From the NCBI GenBank assembly GCA_030039005.1, contig JASHQT010000146.1, positions 1-8,859 on the forward strand: a DNA stretch of 8,859 nucleotides. Reading direction: 5' to 3'. Each line of letters opens with the position of its first letter. Position 1 is the stretch's first letter. A model generated the notes under the pieces. It was not told where the DNA came from. It was given only the letters and a program-made list of their open reading frames with translations, and did no database searches. Source of the DNA: Bryobacteraceae bacterium. GTDB taxonomy: Bacteria > Acidobacteriota > Terriglobia > Bryobacterales > Bryobacteraceae. Positions 6,479-8,859 of the stretch are shown here, piece by piece. A program made the position numbers and the translations under genes.

Positions 6479-6976
6479 GTGGGCTGGATCGAGCGCTATT
6501 GCCGCCGTCCCCAGAAAGTGGCGCTGCGGCGGTTGAATTTTCAAGTGCACCTATGGGCGGGAATCATTGTGACGCTATAACTGATTGTCATCGGCGTCAC
6601 CGGATCCTCATGCGGCGGCGTCAGCTCCCCCTACGAATACGTGGACACGGCGTACTTCAATCCGTACACGGGCGATTACATCTTCACGTGGCCCTACGGC
6701 GTGAATGAAAGCCTGGGCGATGGAATCATCTGGCTGCAAGTCTCGCTGCACGACGGCACATATTGGGGCTGGGGCGCAAAAATTCTGTGGGACGCGGCGG
6801 GACTGGCGATTCCGTTGCTGGCAGCCACGGGGCTACTGATGCACTGGAATCGCGCCCGCGAAGAAGATGGAAAAAGCTCCACAAGCGCCAGTCAGCCCCG
6901 GCCGCCGCGCCGCCTAGAGAGTCGCGATTTGCGGCCGTTTCGCCCAACCTTGTTCGTTTTTGCGCAAAGTTTATGA
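6479..6976 (+). pseudogene. Decayed PepSY-associated membrane (PepSY-TM) gene
   Basis: One frame carries both ends of a PepSY-TM protein. From the GTG at 6479 it reads a basic start and membrane segment 1 with the conserved His (RRLNFQVHLWAGIIVTL), then an in-frame TAA at 6578-6580 (codon 34), then the same segment resumes (LIVIGVTGS). After about 15 unrelated-looking residues it shifts to what is normally the C-terminal part: NPYTGDYIF, then LHDGTYWGWGAKILW and the last helix (AGLAIPLLAATGLLMHWNR), with a tail to the stop at 6974-6976. About 165 codons remain, against roughly 350-500 in the family, so most of the middle, including the PepSY domains, appears deleted. A single change from a Tyr codon would explain the TAA. 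The remnant starts 9 bases after the lipocalin-like gene. Family members often sit beside TonB receptors and are proposed to reduce ferric siderophores or haem. Intact translation from GTG 6641 of the C-terminal piece alone is possible but unlikely to be functional. Confidence 0.75.
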
Positions 6977-6977
6977 T
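6950..6977 (+). promoter_or_regulatory. Putative promoter for the aminotransferase gene
   Basis: TTGTTC (6950-6955) and TATGAT (6972-6977) are 16 bases apart, which would start transcription near 6984, about 14 bases before the aminotransferase ATG. A weak ribosome site (GGGA at 6987-6990) falls in that short leader. The promoter overlaps the end of the PepSY remnant. This implies the aminotransferase need not depend on the receptor operon. Confidence 0.4.
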
Positions 6978-6997
6978 AGGCTTGATGGGACAAGAAT

Positions 6998-8401
6998 ATG
7001 GCGAAAACGAACTCAGGCGGCCGCGACATTCGAACCACGATCCATCCCTATACCAATCTGAAACTCCACCAGACCGAAGGCCCGCTGGTGATCACCGAAG
7101 GCGACGGCGTTTTTGTTCGTGATGAAAACGGCAAGGAGTATCTCGAAGGCCTTGCCGGCTTATGGAACGCCAGCCTCGGTTTTTCCGAGCGGCGTCTGGC
7201 CGAAGCCGCCTACCGGCAGATGCTGAAGCTGCCGTTTTATCACACCTTCGCGCATAAAGCCGTGGACGTCGGCATCGAATTGGCCGAAAAGCTCCTGAGC
7301 ATCGCTCCGGTTCCGATGTCCAAGGTATTTTTTGTCAATTCCGGTTCGGAAGCCAACGATACCGTGGTGAAATTAGTCTGGTATTACAATAATGCGCTCG
7401 GCCGCCCCCAAAAAAAGAAAATTATCAGCCGTATGAAGGCGTACCACGGCGTAACGGTGGCGAGCGCCAGCCTCACCGGTTTGGCCAACAACCATCGCGA
7501 CTTCGATCTGCCCATCGCCAATATCCTGCATGCCGAATGCCCCCATTTCTATCGCTTCGCAATGCCCGGCGAGACCGAAGAGGCCTTCGCCGGCCGCATG
7601 GCCGAGGCGCTGGAGCGGCGGATTTTAAGTGAAGGTCCCGATACCATCGCGGCCTTTATTGCCGAGCCGGTGATGGGCGCCGGCGGCGTCCTACTCCCAC
7701 CCGCGACCTATTTCGATAAAATCCAGAAAATTCTAAAGAAATACGACGTGCTCTTCATCGCTGACGAGGTGATTTGCGGGTTTGGCCGCACGGGCGAAAT
7801 GTGGGGCAGCACCACCTATCACTTGAAGCCCGACATGATCACGTGCGCAAAGGCACTCTCGGCTGGTTATATGCCGATCGGCGCCGTCATGATTTCGGAA
7901 TCGATTTTTGACGCGCTGGTAAAACAGTCCGAGAAAATCGGTGTGTTCAGCCACGGGTTCACTTATACCGGGCATCCGGTTACTTGCGCGGTGGCGCTGG
8001 AGACGCTCAAGATCTACGAGCAGGACGGCATCCTGGACCACGTCCGTCGCGTCGCCCCGCAAATGCAGGCAGGGCTGCGGAAGTTCGCCGATCACCCGCT
8101 GGTGGGCGAGGTGCGCGGTATAGGATTGGCCGGCGCTGTGGAACTAGTGGCCAACAAAGCCACTCGCGCTTCGTTCGATCCCGCGGCAGCGGTGGCTCCG
8201 TATCTATCCAAGCGGGCGCATCACCATGGCGTGATCCTGCGGCCCCTCGGCGATTCCATTGCGTTCTGCCCGCCGTTGATCATCAACGAGGCGGAAATCG
8301 ATCTGATGCTGGAGCGCTTCGCGCTCGCCCTCGAGGATACCGTGGCGATGGTTCGGGAGCGCGGCTTGATCGAGAAAGAAATCCCGGTTTTCGCTAAGTA
8401 A
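6998..8401 (+). CDS. Class III PLP-dependent omega-aminotransferase (putrescine/omega-amino acid-pyruvate type)
   Basis: This complete 467-residue protein belongs to fold-type I, class III aminotransferases, which move an amino group from a terminal amine or omega-amino acid to pyruvate or 2-oxoglutarate using pyridoxal phosphate. Expected residues are present: W56 of the substrate pocket (AGLW), the phosphate-binding loop NSGSEAND (114-121), Y149-H150-G151 stacking on the cofactor, E223 (AEP), D256 of IADEV contacting the pyridine nitrogen, GFGRTG (261-266), Schiff-base K285 in CAKALSAGY, T324 (FTYTGHP) and R415 near the C-terminus. The overall pattern, including PQKKKIISR and DVLFIADEVICGFGRTGE, closely follows SpuC-type putrescine-pyruvate aminotransferases. 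Beta-alanine, GABA or other amines are equally possible substrates, so no symbol is given. The ATG at 6998 has only a weak ribosome site. It is a cytosolic enzyme, convergent with the amidase 17 bases downstream, and nothing indicates damage. Confidence 0.92.
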   Translation: MAKTNSGGRDIRTTIHPYTNLKLHQTEGPLVITEGDGVFVRDENGKEYLEGLAGLWNASLGFSERRLAEAAYRQMLKLPFYHTFAHKAVDVGIELAEKLLSIAPVPMSKVFFVNSGSEANDTVVKLVWYYNNALGRPQKKKIISRMKAYHGVTVASASLTGLANNHRDFDLPIANILHAECPHFYRFAMPGETEEAFAGRMAEALERRILSEGPDTIAAFIAEPVMGAGGVLLPPATYFDKIQKILKKYDVLFIADEVICGFGRTGEMWGSTTYHLKPDMITCAKALSAGYMPIGAVMISESIFDALVKQSEKIGVFSHGFTYTGHPVTCAVALETLKIYEQDGILDHVRRVAPQMQAGLRKFADHPLVGEVRGIGLAGAVELVANKATRASFDPAAAVAPYLSKRAHHHGVILRPLGDSIAFCPPLIINEAEIDLMLERFALALEDTVAMVRERGLIEKEIPVFAK

Positions 8402-8418
8402 AGCCTGCGAGATCGCGG

Positions 8419-8859
8419 TCAGCCGTGTACCGGCGGAATGCGCGCACTCCACGGCCGCGCCTGCTCCAGTTGCGCCGCCAAGCGAATTAACAGGTCCTCG
8501 CGAGCGTAAGCCGCTCCCAACTGCACGCCCACCGGCAAACCGGCCTCAGTCCAATGCAAAGGCAGGCTGATTGCAGGCTGCCCCGCCATGTTGAAAAATG
8601 CCGTGAACGGCCACCACAGCGCGGAGGATTTGATTCGCGCCGCGTCCATACCCAGCGCGCCCAGTTTGGGCGTGACGGCGCCCGTTGTAGGCGAAACGAG
8701 TACGTCGAAACCGCCGGCCCACCAGCCGGCGAACAGATGGGTGAAGGCGTCCATATCTTCCAGCGCCGAAAGATAATCCGCGGCGCTGACGCCGCGTGCA
8801 CGATCCAGCCAATAGAGGGTGTCCGGATCCAGATCGTCCGTTCCAGCTTTCAGTCCTAA
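8419..8859 (-). CDS. Amidase-signature family hydrolase, C-terminal part (5' end outside window)
   Basis: The minus-strand frame is open from the right edge (8859) to a stop at 8419-8421, giving 146 residues of C-terminal sequence. It matches the end of amidase-signature enzymes, which hydrolyse C-N amide bonds: FDVLVSPTTGAVTPKLGAL, then FNMAGQPAISLPL, then GLPVGVQLGAAYAREDLLIR and the closing LEQARPW. The catalytic Ser-Ser-Lys triad and the GGSSGGS loop lie further upstream and are not visible, so activity cannot be judged. The segment before the first motif (SAADYLSALEDMDAFTHLF) is like that of 6-aminohexanoate-cyclic-dimer-hydrolase-type members, but the substrate is unknown. An internal Met codon at 8752-8754 is not the true start, because family sequence continues upstream of it. 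The gene is convergent with the aminotransferase across 17 bases; no clear terminator is seen between them. Confidence 0.88.
   Translation of the reverse strand, partial: LGLKAGTDDLDPDTLYWLDRARGVSAADYLSALEDMDAFTHLFAGWWAGGFDVLVSPTTGAVTPKLGALGMDAARIKSSALWWPFTAFFNMAGQPAISLPLHWTEAGLPVGVQLGAAYAREDLLIRLAAQLEQARPWSARIPPVHG

Noticed and set aside
6472..6708. Alternative 78-codon frame over the start of the PepSY remnant
   Set aside because: Its product shows no family features, whereas the overlapping frame from 6479 gives clear PepSY-TM sequence on both sides of the TAA.
8402..8418. GCGA/TCGC palindrome near 8407-8416, considered as a shared terminator between convergent genes
   Set aside because: The possible stem is only three to four bases with almost no loop and no T tract on either strand.

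Overview
The window is GC-rich bacterial chromosome that looks like an Acidobacteriota genome of the Bryobacterales / 'Candidatus Solibacter' type. The main reason is an Oar-like TonB-dependent outer-membrane receptor carrying an N-terminal carboxypeptidase-regulatory-like domain, a family strongly expanded in that group. Small secreted lipocalin-like proteins, PepSY-TM proteins and haem proteins with cyclase-type repeats also fit. The taxonomic call is inference from family content; no rRNA or other marker is present.

Layout. (1) 2-934, plus: the C-terminal part of a FAD-dependent oxidoreductase (halogenase/LodB-like), cut by the left edge. (2) 895-2010, minus: an exported protein with one CXXCH haem motif followed by squalene-cyclase/prenyltransferase-like repeats; it converges on the first gene with a 40-base overlap of coding ends. 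(3) 2011-2465: a divergent regulatory region. Two sigma70-type promoters point away from each other, each with a TATACT -10 box and a 17-base spacer. A 9-base tandem repeat with an overlapping inverted repeat lies exactly midway between the two -35 boxes. The plus-strand transcript would have a leader of about 335 bases ending in a hairpin that competes with pairing to the ribosome binding site. (4) 2466-5972, plus: the complete 1168-residue Oar-like receptor. (5) 5996-6469, plus: a small exported lipocalin-like protein, 23 bases downstream. (6) 6479-6976, plus: a decayed PepSY-associated membrane gene with an in-frame TAA and apparently most of its middle deleted, 9 bases downstream. (7) 6998-8401, plus: a complete class III omega-aminotransferase close to putrescine-pyruvate aminotransferases, with its own likely promoter. 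(8) 8419-8859, minus: the C-terminal third of an amidase-signature enzyme, cut by the right edge.

How the parts may work together. Genes 4-6 form one tightly spaced transcription unit. In other bacteria, TonB-dependent receptors are often neighbours of PepSY-TM proteins proposed to act in ferric-siderophore or haem reduction, but here the PepSY-TM gene looks dead. The receptor and the cytochrome/cyclase-like protein face away from a shared putative operator, which suggests co-regulation of outer-membrane uptake and a periplasmic haem protein. The aminotransferase and amidase are convergent and not obviously linked to the rest. No RNA gene, CRISPR array, insertion sequence or phage gene was seen. 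The most unusual elements are the divergent control region, the haem/cyclase-repeat protein, and the pseudogene.
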